From positions 1 through 42,004 of the forward strand of contig JAEYSS010000147.1 in assembly GCA_023434425.1 (NCBI GenBank): DNA of 42,004 bases, in the 5' to 3' direction. A program made the position numbers and the translations under genes. The stretch is from Pseudomonadota bacterium. Its GTDB lineage: Bacteria; Pseudomonadota; Alphaproteobacteria; Ferrovibrionales; Ferrovibrionaceae. Below are positions 41,968 through 42,004 of this stretch, one piece after another. The notes beneath the pieces are model-generated. The model ran no database searches and was not told where the DNA came from. It worked only from the letters and a program-made list of their open reading frames with translations. Every line of letters begins with the position of its first letter. The first letter of the stretch is position 1.

Positions 41968-42004
41968 TTATTCAGCCGCCTGCCTGAACCCTTCCGGATT
42001 CCAG
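41968..42004 (-). CDS. C-terminal fragment of a gene running off the right edge
   Basis: The last 37 bases read, on the minus strand, an open frame ending WNPEGFRQAAE and TAA at 41968-41970. It lies upstream of the FAH-family gene on the same strand, separated by the REP-like pair. Eleven residues are too few to name it. Only one frame gives a plausible protein end, but another frame cannot be excluded. Confidence 0.4.
   Translation of the reverse strand, partial: WNPEGFRQAAE

Overview
This 42 kb window is GC-rich chromosomal DNA from an alphaproteobacterium, plausibly Rhodospirillales-like. The evidence is the block aroQ-accB-accC-aat-DUF2155-mlaD-NDUFA12, a full-length B12-dependent ribonucleotide reductase, a canonical chromosomal parS site (TGTTTCACGTGAAACA), and many ATGA/GTGA translational overlaps. 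There is no plasmid or phage signature, no transposase, no CRISPR array and no RNA gene that I can recognise.

Layout. 1-8981 (minus strand): a type II secretion operon. In transcription order it encodes a secreted-type right-handed beta-helix protein, a short prepilin peptidase, GspE, F, G, H, I, J, L, M and a GspN/GspC-like protein cut by the left edge. GspK is missing from its usual place between J and L, and GspD is not in view. A divergent AT-rich spacer with repeated palindromes separates it from a NarL/FixJ-type response regulator (9276-9899, plus). 9993-12723 (minus): a sugar-acid catabolic pair, a UxaA/GarD-family dehydratase and a XylX-like FAH-fold dehydratase. 12913-14690: three uncharacterised small proteins. 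14767-16398 (minus): a YCII protein, a RutE/HadB-type nitroreductase and a GntR/FCD regulator. 16493-22932 (plus): an extradiol-type dioxygenase, an FAH-family hydrolase and a branched-chain/aromatic-acid-type ABC transporter in which LivM and LivG are fused. This looks like an aromatic uptake and ring-cleavage operon controlled by the divergent GntR protein. 23465-28652: an FkbM methyltransferase, a glycosyltransferase, a CBS-like/DegT aminotransferase fusion and an FAD oxidoreductase, probably a small glycan- or metabolite-decorating locus. 28666-34325 (minus): an aldo/keto reductase, a PAP2 phosphatase and NrdJ with a clear intrinsic terminator. 34580-39562: the conserved housekeeping block. 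39563-40024: a non-coding stretch holding parS and a strikingly phased repeat array. 40025-41861: an MBL-fold hydrolase and a second FAH-family hydrolase, with REP-like palindromes between genes. The final 37 bases are the end of another minus-strand gene.

The most unusual signals are non-coding. Eight CTTATT motifs at 39798-39876 are spaced alternately 10 and 11 bp, which is the B-DNA helical repeat, and lie 68 bp from the parS site. A second, more degenerate 10-bp-periodic array (CCYGTTYCG-like) lies downstream of livF at 22949-23061. The two arrays share a YYYRTTYCG-like core. All function calls come from reading the sequence; no database search was run.
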